Below the pieces are notes generated by a model, which searched no databases, was not told the DNA's origin, and worked only from the letters and a program-made list of their open reading frames with translations. Shown here one piece after another: positions 51,333-59,509 of a DNA stretch of 64,000 bases (position 1 is the first letter of the stretch; each line of letters begins with the position of its first letter). Source of the DNA: Tritrichomonas foetus (Eukaryota > Parabasalia > Tritrichomonadida > Tritrichomonadidae); assembly GCA_001839685.1 (NCBI GenBank), contig MLAK01000547.1, forward strand, positions 1-64,000, given 5' to 3'. The position numbers were made by a program, and so were the translations under genes.

Positions 51333-53255
51333 TTAACGCATAAAAAATTCATCTAGTTCATCATATAAACAGTCCATCCGCTTTTCCCATTTATGGAGAA
51401 GTACATCACTATTATTTCCATCAAATTTCATCCATACTTCATTGTCTTCTTGAATACATTTAATAAATGACCCAATATTATGAATACCAAGACGCTCTTC
51501 ATCAGGAACAATACCAATATCAGTCATTTGTTGTTCCAATGATTCTGCTTGTCTTTTCATTTTCCTTTTTCTGAGATCAATTCTTTGAATCATATCTTTA
51601 TATCGTTTCTGAAGTGTTTCATTATCTCGTTTTTTCCTTTGGAGTCGTTGTTCCCTTTTAGAAGAAAATTGATTTACAAGATTTGTAACATTTTCAACAG
51701 TTGGTGGTTCATTAAGCTTCAAAAGAATTGAATCATCATACTGTTGAGCTTGTTTTAATTTTCCTAAAATTATATTTTTTTCATTATTTAGTAATTCAAC
51801 TTTTTCTTGAGAAGCATGTAACATTTCTCGAATTTCTTCAGTAGTTTCTTTTTCTTGAGTTATATCATTATCTAAAATTTGAATTGATATTTGTTTTTCT
51901 TTCTTTTCGTTGATTATTTCTGGAAAAGTTTCGATTTTTGGAAATTCTTTCTCTAGAACAGATTTTAATTCATTTTGGAGTTGGATTGAAATCAAATCAG
52001 CTGATTCCATTTTATCAAGACATTTTGAATATTCTTCAACAGGTGCTTCAGTGTTTTCAATTGTTTCATTCGCTGCTTTAATTTCTTCGACATTTTCAGT
52101 GATTGAGGATTTAATTAAGTTGGTTTCTTGAGTAACTTTTTCGATTTCCTTTGTTAAATTTGAAAGTTGATATACATTTTTTTGCCTTTCATTATTTTTT
52201 TCATCAATTTTTTGTAATATTTGCTTTTTTTCTTCAGTGTATTTCTCTTTTTCTTCATTTTTTCCATGAATTACATGCTTCATTGTTTTTATTCGATTTT
52301 GATATTTCTTTGATGTTGATTCTAATTCTTCCGTAAAATTGTCAATAACTCCAATCTTTTGTTGAATGTTAGAACATTTTATTTCTAGCATATTTTTCAA
52401 ATCGTATAATTTCATTTCGTCTTTCTTACAATTCATAATTTGATCAAATTGTTGTTGATGCTTATTTTGTAAATTTCGATAATAATTATTAAAATCATCA
52501 TGTGCCATTTCAATTTTCGCCTGTGAATTTTGAATTTTTGAGTTATATGTTTGCGCTTCCATTTTCAAAGTTGCCAATTTCATATTAGAATGAACAATTG
52601 ATGAATTAAATTCCATGATATCTCTCCCAATTTGTGAAATTTTATCTTTTGCTGCTAAAATTTTTGTTTTCATTTTTTCATTCATATCTTCATAATAATT
52701 CAATTCATCTTCATGTAAAGCTTCTTCAATTTTTTTCTCTTGTTGTAAAGTGTTTGCTATTTTTTGTGTTGTTGTTACAATTTGTCTTGTTAAATTATCT
52801 GTTTGAGAATATAATTCCTTTTCGGCTTGTTTTATGCCATTTCCTTGTTCTTTTACTCTTTGTAGTACGTTTATATTCTCTTCATATTCTTGGGCAATGT
52901 TTTGAAGTTGTTTTTCATATTTTATGCGAAATTTCTTTTTCTTGATTTTAATCGAATTTTTCCTTTCCACCAAATCCTTTGCATACTTTGTAAGCTGTTT
53001 TTCCCTTTCAATCAATTGCTTGTGGGTTGAAATTTGCTGAGCTGTCATTTTTTTGATCTTATCTCTTTTTTTGATGCATCTATTTAGATTAGAAGATAAA
53101 TTGCTGTGAACTTGGGTGAAATGTGAGTTGAATTCATCAAATGATTTAGTGAATGAATCAAATTCATCATACTTGGATTTCATATGATTCATTAGAAAAT
53201 TCAATACATTCAAATCGTACTTTTCAGAACACTTCTTCACAAAACTAATCGTCAT
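51333..53255 (-). CDS. Long coiled-coil protein, unknown function
   Basis: 640 residues. Helical throughout: a short N-terminal globular-looking section (about 1-55), then continuous coiled coil of Gln/Glu/Lys/Asn heptads to about 570, and a short C-terminal segment with a WMKFDGNNSDVLLHKW patch and the ending DELDEFFMR, which looks conserved-type rather than coil. It has no motor, kinase or membrane segment. It is divergent from the CEP164 homologue with only about 180 bp between the start codons, so the two may be co-regulated; this suggests, without proving, a basal-body or axoneme role. No named homologue was recognised. Confidence 0.65.
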   Translation of the reverse strand: MTISFVKKCSEKYDLNVLNFLMNHMKSKYDEFDSFTKSFDEFNSHFTQVHSNLSSNLNRCIKKRDKIKKMTAQQISTHKQLIEREKQLTKYAKDLVERKNSIKIKKKKFRIKYEKQLQNIAQEYEENINVLQRVKEQGNGIKQAEKELYSQTDNLTRQIVTTTQKIANTLQQEKKIEEALHEDELNYYEDMNEKMKTKILAAKDKISQIGRDIMEFNSSIVHSNMKLATLKMEAQTYNSKIQNSQAKIEMAHDDFNNYYRNLQNKHQQQFDQIMNCKKDEMKLYDLKNMLEIKCSNIQQKIGVIDNFTEELESTSKKYQNRIKTMKHVIHGKNEEKEKYTEEKKQILQKIDEKNNERQKNVYQLSNLTKEIEKVTQETNLIKSSITENVEEIKAANETIENTEAPVEEYSKCLDKMESADLISIQLQNELKSVLEKEFPKIETFPEIINEKKEKQISIQILDNDITQEKETTEEIREMLHASQEKVELLNNEKNIILGKLKQAQQYDDSILLKLNEPPTVENVTNLVNQFSSKREQRLQRKKRDNETLQKRYKDMIQRIDLRKRKMKRQAESLEQQMTDIGIVPDEERLGIHNIGSFIKCIQEDNEVWMKFDGNNSDVLLHKWEKRMDCLYDELDEFFMR

Positions 53256-53282
53256 ATTGAATTACATTTAGGGTTTCGAATA

Positions 53283-53293
53283 TTTATTTGGCC
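53283..53293 (-). promoter_or_regulatory. GGCCAAATAAA box of the coiled-coil gene
   Basis: On the minus strand, 28-38 nt upstream of the start codon at 53255. Confidence 0.35.
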
Positions 53294-53380
53294 AAAATTA
53301 TTGAATTATAGAATTTTTGATTTGTGAATCTATCAAAATCACTTTTTAATTATTAAAATGATCATTCACATTGATTTATA

Positions 53381-53397
53381 GGCCAATTATCTTATGA
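53381..53397 (+). promoter_or_regulatory. GGCCAATTAT...TTATGAA box of CEP164
   Basis: On the plus strand 40-56 nt upstream of the ATG; resembles the GACCAAAT...TATGAAA element. An Inr-like TCAATTAAAT is at 53427-53436, touching the ATG. Confidence 0.4.
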
Positions 53398-53436
53398 AAT
53401 ACTTGCACAAAGTAAATTTTAAACGTTCAATTAAAT

Positions 53437-55833
53437 ATGGCGAATGAAGAGGAATATATATCTGAAGAATACGTTGCTGGCCATGATTTAGAAGAAGACG
53501 AAATTATGGATTATGGCAAATTTATTGGATTGGATCTCGAGAAATACCCCGAACTTCAATGGATTGCAAAGGAGGGATTAAATGCGCCACTTCCTGAGAG
53601 TTGGAAGTTTTATCGAAATAAAAACAACCCAGATGATTGCTTTTTCTTTAATCCAGTAACAGGTGATTCAATTTACGACCACCCATCTGATCAATATTAT
53701 ATGGATTTAGCTAAAAAGGAAATTGAAAAAATTGAAAATAAGAAGAGTAGTAAACACAAAGATAAAACTCCATCTCCTAAGAAAAAAGAATCACCTCCAC
53801 CTGCAACACAAAATTGTTTTCTGCTTGACGACGATGATGAAGACACTGAAGATGAACCACCAATTATATCAACAAATACAAAACCTTTAATCTCAAACAG
53901 TACTAACCAAGAAACAAAAGTCACCAAAACCAATATTATCCCAACAACAACAACATCCAATAATAAGTCATCAAAGCAAACAATCCAACCTACAAAAGCA
54001 ACAACTAATTATCAATCATATGATAACTCAGCAGAAATTCAAAGACAACAAAATGAGCTTGAAAGACTCCGACAAGACTTTGAAAGAGAGAAAATGAACA
54101 TGGAGCGTGAACATCAACAAAAAATTAGTGAAATAAGAGCCAATCAACGCTCTGAACAACAACAAGAAGAAAATATTTTAAGAAACATTCAAGACAGAAA
54201 ACGACAAAAAGAAAACGAACTTCACAGTTTGGAACAGGAATCTTCTGTTGTAAAAAGTCAACAACAAAATCAAGTGAATTCAATCAAATCACAACATGAA
54301 GAACTTGTTCAGTCATTAATGAATCAAAATAATGCAGAAATCGAAAGACTTAAACAAACATTTGAAAAAACTAAACAACAACTTACAGATGAACACAATA
54401 GACTCATTAAAGAGCTCAAGCAAAGAAATGAAGATGAAATAAAACGTATAAAAGATGATCATGATTCAGAAAAATCACGCCTAACAGAACAAAATAAAAA
54501 CGAAATTTCCGAAATGCGAAGAAAAAATCGTGAAAAAATTGAGAAAATGCGAAAAAAGCACGAAAAACAATTAAGCGACATACGTGAAAAAGCGAATAAT
54601 CAACTTGATAACGAACGTCGAAAATATGAATCAATCAAGCCTTTTCCACAAATTGTTGAAACACCAACTTCTAAGCAAATTGGGTCAAAACCTTCATCAG
54701 CAGTTTCTAGAAAACAGAAATTAGACGGACATGATGAATTAAACCAGTTTGATAGCTATGCTAAAAACGAATTAGAAAAGAAAAAACGAAATTTTGAAGT
54801 TGAAATGGCGAAATTAGTTCAAGCTCACTCAGAAGAAATTACCAAATTAAACACAGAACATTTTCAATTGGCATCTCAACTCAACCACCAATTAGATCAA
54901 GTTAAAAAAAGATATGCAGATGATGTTAAAAAAGCTCAAGAAAATGCAGAAAATGAAAAGAAATTAATTATGAAAAAAATCCAAAAAGAAGCTCAAACTG
55001 CGAAAAGAAAAGAAATTCGAGAAAATAAAAAATATTTTATTTTGCAAACACAAAGAATAGTTTCAATTAAACGCAAAGATACAACAAATCGACGTATACC
55101 AAGAAATAGACTTAGAAGATCAAATGTAGTTTCACTCAATGTTTACGATTTTGATCAAGTTTACGTTTTATCAAGACCACATATGATCTTCCAGATATAT
55201 GGTAAACAAATGCCTGCCAGCTCTTATAATTCTAAAAATGGTAATGAATATGGGGTAGATGAACTAAACATGACATTTACTGATATGAAGAAAAGTGATA
55301 TTCCTCCAATTTCTAAATTCAACTCATCACAACGCTCCAATGCATTATCTGGAATGAGAGAACAAGAAAATAATTCATACATTGAAATATCAGAAAATGA
55401 TCATCAAAAGATGAAACATTCTATTCAAAAGATGCAACAACAATTTGATACAAGTACCAGAAAAGTTGAAAATCGTATGGACAGCTTATTCTCTGATATG
55501 AATAGCGACATGAAAGAATTAAGATCATATATTCAAGATGAAAGTCGTTTTATGAATAAAAGCGCTCTCGAATTTCATCAACAGATTCTTGATGTTACTC
55601 GCAATTTCCATAATTCATTATCTGAACTTGAATCTTCACACTTTTCAGCTGTTTCGACGATAAATAACATGAGAAACAAAGTTGAAAGCCAACCAACTCA
55701 AATTGTTGTTGCTCCACCATATTCATTTGTTCCTCCCCAATACGCTCAAAATGGTCACTCCTTCCGTCGATCAAGATTCAATAGAATGCCTAGTGCAAGA
55801 ATTTCTGAGTCATATGACTCTAGCTCAGATTAA
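53437..55833 (+). CDS. CEP164: CEP164 homologue (WW-domain distal-appendage protein)
   Basis: 798 residues. The N-terminus aligns well with CEP164: an acidic leader with EEYVAGHDLEEDEIMDYGKF, GLDLEKYPELQWIAKEGL (about 31-48), then PLPESWKFY, FFFNPVTGDSIYDHPSDQYY, which is the CEP164 WW module. The second WW Trp is Tyr here (SIYDHP against SIWDHP). After a Pro/Ser/Thr/Asn-rich linker (about 95-195), a charged coiled coil runs to about 540, followed by a basic segment and a coil from 650 to 740. CEP164 sits at the distal appendages of the mother centriole/basal body and is required for docking it to the membrane. The protein is shorter than animal CEP164 (about 1460). Divergent from the 640-aa coiled-coil gene. 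Confidence 0.85.
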   Translation: MANEEEYISEEYVAGHDLEEDEIMDYGKFIGLDLEKYPELQWIAKEGLNAPLPESWKFYRNKNNPDDCFFFNPVTGDSIYDHPSDQYYMDLAKKEIEKIENKKSSKHKDKTPSPKKKESPPPATQNCFLLDDDDEDTEDEPPIISTNTKPLISNSTNQETKVTKTNIIPTTTTSNNKSSKQTIQPTKATTNYQSYDNSAEIQRQQNELERLRQDFEREKMNMEREHQQKISEIRANQRSEQQQEENILRNIQDRKRQKENELHSLEQESSVVKSQQQNQVNSIKSQHEELVQSLMNQNNAEIERLKQTFEKTKQQLTDEHNRLIKELKQRNEDEIKRIKDDHDSEKSRLTEQNKNEISEMRRKNREKIEKMRKKHEKQLSDIREKANNQLDNERRKYESIKPFPQIVETPTSKQIGSKPSSAVSRKQKLDGHDELNQFDSYAKNELEKKKRNFEVEMAKLVQAHSEEITKLNTEHFQLASQLNHQLDQVKKRYADDVKKAQENAENEKKLIMKKIQKEAQTAKRKEIRENKKYFILQTQRIVSIKRKDTTNRRIPRNRLRRSNVVSLNVYDFDQVYVLSRPHMIFQIYGKQMPASSYNSKNGNEYGVDELNMTFTDMKKSDIPPISKFNSSQRSNALSGMREQENNSYIEISENDHQKMKHSIQKMQQQFDTSTRKVENRMDSLFSDMNSDMKELRSYIQDESRFMNKSALEFHQQILDVTRNFHNSLSELESSHFSAVSTINNMRNKVESQPTQIVVAPPYSFVPPQYAQNGHSFRRSRFNRMPSARISESYDSSSD

Positions 55834-56125
55834 TAGTATTTGTATTTGTATTTATAAAAATCTATTTGTTTTTATACAATTTCCATATTTCTATTTTCAT
55901 CTTTCTTCATCTCAGCTAAATACTATTATTAAATTATATATCTACTAGATATTATACAGCTATATCCTCAATCAATAATATAATATAATATTGTTATCTT
56001 GAGGAATCCTGATTCACATAATTTATCGGATATTTATTGTATGACCATTTATCATCAGAATATGAAATTGTTTGGCCTGAGCACGTTTATTCTTATCAAA
56101 GGACTCCTTTTTTACAAGTAAGGGA
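55834..56125. other. Spacer before cornichon
   Basis: 292 bp, AT-rich; nothing recognised apart from a TATAATATAATATTG-like AT stretch. Confidence 0.5.
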
Positions 56126-56527
56126 ATGCTTCTTATTTGGCTGGTTATAATCCTTGTTCTCATTGCAATTCTCGCCATGCATCTCATGATTCTCAACGCA
56201 CTTATTGAATTCGAAGTCGACCATGTTAATCCAATCGATTTATGCTCAACTTTAGAAAAACGAGTCAATCCAATTTTCTACCTTCAAATCTCTTTAACAG
56301 TCCTTTCAATTTTGGAGCCAAAACGTGGCTGGCCGCTTTTCATTGCTAATGGAATCATCGCAGGCGCAATTTTCTACCTCATGAGGTCAAAACGTCAAAT
56401 TTTCGAACCAATGACAATTGTCAGAGATATGAACCAAATCGAAGGCCGCCATATTATTTGCATAGTTGTTTGCGCTGTTTCCTTTGTTTATGCTCTTGTG
56501 CAAACTTTATTTGTTGCATTTGAATAA
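56126..56527 (+). CDS. CNIH: Cornichon (Erv14-type) ER cargo receptor
   Basis: 133 residues, typical of the family. Three membrane spans are visible (about 1-24, 48-72 and 108-131). After the first span comes HVNPIDLCSTLEKRVNPIFY (about 33-52), which matches the cornichon signature 'NPID.C..LN.LV.PE'. Later FEPMTIVRDM and IEGRHII also agree with the conserved 'YDPT.I...L' stretch. Cornichons bind cargo in the ER and load it into COPII vesicles. Same strand as CEP164 and 292 bp downstream; no evidence of shared transcription. Confidence 0.88.
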   Translation: MLLIWLVIILVLIAILAMHLMILNALIEFEVDHVNPIDLCSTLEKRVNPIFYLQISLTVLSILEPKRGWPLFIANGIIAGAIFYLMRSKRQIFEPMTIVRDMNQIEGRHIICIVVCAVSFVYALVQTLFVAFE

Positions 56528-57276
56528 GTATTATTCGAATACATATGAAACACCTTTAGATGACCATCCTATTAATTAAACATCGATGTTTTTGAATTTT
56601 ATCTTTTATTTGATTTATTATGATGGATCAAATAGCCATTTCATCATTCCAAATATTAATGATTGTGTTTTTCCATATTTCTTTGTGTAAACCTATAAAA
56701 TAATGAAATGTCTCAGATAAATCATATATTTCATAAAATTCGTCATCCAACATTTTGTGTGAAATTCAATCACAGCACATATAATTTTCTGCATTGTTGA
56801 GTCAGCGATATTAATTCCAATGACCTATAACTCCATTCATTTTAGATTTAATGTGTAATAATAGATTTCCAAACTAAATCAAGCATTCATTGTGTTTTAT
56901 ATATAGCAGTAGTGATCAATGACCTTCAAGAGAAGAATCATTGATAAAACTTTGACTTTCAATGTATGAGTAAGTTTTTTAAATGAAAAGGAACTCTGAA
57001 GCATTTATAGAGGAAGGAGTCGATATGCATTTAATGAAGTTCCCGATGTAAAAGAAACTTACAATTGAAAGTCCAAGTATAATAAGGATTGACCTTCATC
57101 CTTACATAGATGTAATTACACATATCATTTCTCAAGCTTGTGCCTAATTCCACGAGTACTTTAAATAACAGGTTATTAAATAGAGTAATCACCTATCTCA
57201 ATTTTTTTATATAAAAAAATCATTTTAAAATGATAGAATTTCGAAATTACCCTTCTAGAAATAAAATTTATTTAAA
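56528..57276. other. Convergent intergenic region, about 750 bp
   Basis: Between the 3' ends of cornichon and the ARMC9 homologue; no gene supported. Confidence 0.6.
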
Positions 57277-59070
57277 TTACTCATGACCAGGTGTAATTGG
57301 CCTGCGTCCTGACTTAGAGCCGCCAAACGACACACTCATTCTTGCCTGACTCATCCTCAAGCTTGTGTCAATTGCTTCTTTCGCTTTAGATGCTTCACCT
57401 GTAGTAATAACATATTTTGCAAGAAGTGCTTCTCCTTCAACATCGAAATCCCATTGTCCATTACCAACTTCGTCATAAGCATCAAATGTTGCTGATCCAT
57501 TGTCGTCATCATCAGCATCATCATCACCAGTATCTTCAACCTCTCCATTCATTGCTTTTACAACATAATCAAACTGTTCAACGATTCCTGGATCTGCAGA
57601 AGATCTCATTTGAACAAAGAGTGCTGGAAGACCGATTGATTTTGCTTTTTCTCTGAGTTTTGGTTCTTTTGTGAATAATTCAGAAAGTGCTGCAATTGCA
57701 TATAATTGAAGCTGTGGTGATGTTGCACCTGACAATTCAGCGAGAATCGAAAGTGCATCATTGTTTATACATTTTTGAGCAGCTTCTTTCCTCATGCAAA
57801 GGTTCATAACAAGGGCAGCGGCATAGTCACCAGTGTAGTCACTAAGACGAGAAGGATCAGCTAGTAACTTCAATGCTGCATCGAGTGCTCCAGTTTTGAT
57901 CAATTGAGTTTTTGCATCTTTCATTAAAGAAAGCTTTTGAAGAATACCAATTGTGTTCATGAGATCATCAGAGTCATCTTCAGACATCATCGGCATTAAA
58001 AGTTCGATTAATTTCTTGTTCTTGAAAATATATTGACGTCCAGGCGGATCTGTTGCCAAAATATTCAAAACACGAAGCGCATAAGATTTAACTGGGCCAG
58101 GGTTCGCCAAAAGTTTCCCAATTAATGAACCCTTTGAAACAAGGAAAACATCACCTGATATTAATTCAACATAGAATCTTTTCACGTGCTCAGTTGGCGC
58201 ACGCGTGAGTCTGTTTACGCAAGCTTTCAACAAAGGTGCAGCTAAATCTGGATTTTCTAAATCTTTTGTCACCTTCTTGAAATCCAAAGGCGAAAAATCG
58301 GTTGTCGCAGTAAATTTGACTGCACCGCCTGGAAAGATTCCAATTCGCGCAAATAACGAATTGATGTATTCATGTGGCGGAATATCGCCATGCTCAGCAT
58401 GCTGCAAAGCATCTGCCAACTCGAGGGCAACTGACCATAATTCGCTATCAGTAGATGCGGTTGAATCACCTGGCGAACGTAATGCTGAAACAATAAGGGG
58501 CATTTGGGCACCAACAAGCTGCCTGTCAAGCCATTCTGTCAATTGGCGCTTCAACTCATCAAACCACGAAACTGAGAAGATCTGCTTGAACGATGGATGG
58601 TCGGCTGGATTCGGAATATAAGGAAGGGCGTAAAATGGAAGAAATTCGGTCGATTGAGATAAATCTTGATGATGGGTATCCAAAAACTCACGGAATCGCA
58701 TCAAGCTTTCGGAAATATCACCAAATTTAACTCTGTTGGCTGGATGTAATGGAAAAACGGCGAAAAATACTTCACATCGAAATAATAATCTTTGAGCAGC
58801 TTGATCAGGTGCTGCTTGCCATTTTGAACCCCAAAGACTTCGAAATCGTTGTACATCACCTGTTGTAAGACTGTTGATAAGGTCGCGCTTGAACTCGGCT
58901 TGAGTATCTGTTCTTCTTCTTGCAATCTCTTCAAGTGGAGGGCATGATAACCTTTCTGACTGAAAAACCGCAAGTGTGCTATTCATCCCACAAAATTGAA
59001 GAAAGTCAGCAACTGCATCAAATACTTCTGACGTCATTTGAATAAATTTTTGTTCGTTAAATAAAGGCAT
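57277..59070 (-). CDS. ARMC9: ARMC9 homologue (LisH + armadillo, basal-body protein)
   Basis: 597 residues. The N-terminal LisH-type helix pair (about 12-42) has EVFDAVADFLQFCG and STLAVFQSE. The block STEFLPFYALPYIPNPADHP (about 141-160), followed by SFKQIF, is nearly the same as in animal ARMC9 ('TEFLPFYALPFVPNP..HPSFKELF'). The ARM repeats are about 270-490, then an acidic stretch (EDTGDDDADDDDNG, about 510-525) and a basic Ser/Arg-rich tail. ARMC9 in animals acts at basal bodies/ciliary tip in hedgehog and cilium stability, with mutation causing Joubert syndrome; in a flagellate, a basal-body role is expected. The promoter has M3-like AGCCGTTA and CCTTT within 30 nt. Composition is markedly less AT-rich than the neighbouring kinase gene. 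Confidence 0.9.
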   Translation of the reverse strand: MPLFNEQKFIQMTSEVFDAVADFLQFCGMNSTLAVFQSERLSCPPLEEIARRRTDTQAEFKRDLINSLTTGDVQRFRSLWGSKWQAAPDQAAQRLLFRCEVFFAVFPLHPANRVKFGDISESLMRFREFLDTHHQDLSQSTEFLPFYALPYIPNPADHPSFKQIFSVSWFDELKRQLTEWLDRQLVGAQMPLIVSALRSPGDSTASTDSELWSVALELADALQHAEHGDIPPHEYINSLFARIGIFPGGAVKFTATTDFSPLDFKKVTKDLENPDLAAPLLKACVNRLTRAPTEHVKRFYVELISGDVFLVSKGSLIGKLLANPGPVKSYALRVLNILATDPPGRQYIFKNKKLIELLMPMMSEDDSDDLMNTIGILQKLSLMKDAKTQLIKTGALDAALKLLADPSRLSDYTGDYAAALVMNLCMRKEAAQKCINNDALSILAELSGATSPQLQLYAIAALSELFTKEPKLREKAKSIGLPALFVQMRSSADPGIVEQFDYVVKAMNGEVEDTGDDDADDDDNGSATFDAYDEVGNGQWDFDVEGEALLAKYVITTGEASKAKEAIDTSLRMSQARMSVSFGGSKSGRRPITPGHE

Positions 59071-59081
59071 ATTTCATCTTT

Positions 59082-59099
59082 AAAGGTCAATTAACGGCT
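59082..59099 (-). promoter_or_regulatory. ARMC9 core promoter: AGCCGTTA followed by CCTTT
   Basis: On the minus strand AGCCGTTA (plus 59092-59099), 5 nt, then CCTTT (plus 59082-59086), 11 nt, then ATG: the same order and similar spacing as at the eL43 gene. Confidence 0.55.
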
Positions 59100-59509
59100 T
59101 TTATGGTCAATTTGTATTTTAAATAAGATGTTTTTCATCTTTCATTTCGAACTAGTCATATTTCATAAGAAACTGAATATATCTTTTAATTAAAACCAAT
59201 CATTTAAACAAAAACAAATGAGATTCATTTCGAAATCTACAAAAAGAAATATATTACGAAAATCGCTCTTTATTCAAAACTTAAAAAAATGAGTAAAATA
59301 CTCAAAAAGTAAAATTTAATAACTAGGATCATGATCAGGAATATACTAAAAAAGAGAAAAAACACATAATGAATTGACGAAAGTCATTACATTTAAATTA
59401 ATTTTGCTAATTTAAATGCTTATTGTTCGATCCAAATGATTGGTTGAGTTGACTGAAAGTTCTATTCAAACAGGATCATCATTCATCTTCATGATAACAA
59501 AAATCTGTG
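59100..59509. other. Intergenic region, about 410 bp
   Basis: No gene; AT-rich. Confidence 0.6.

Noticed and set aside
58205..58621. 138-codon plus-strand frame
   Set aside because: Antisense to the ARMC9 homologue.
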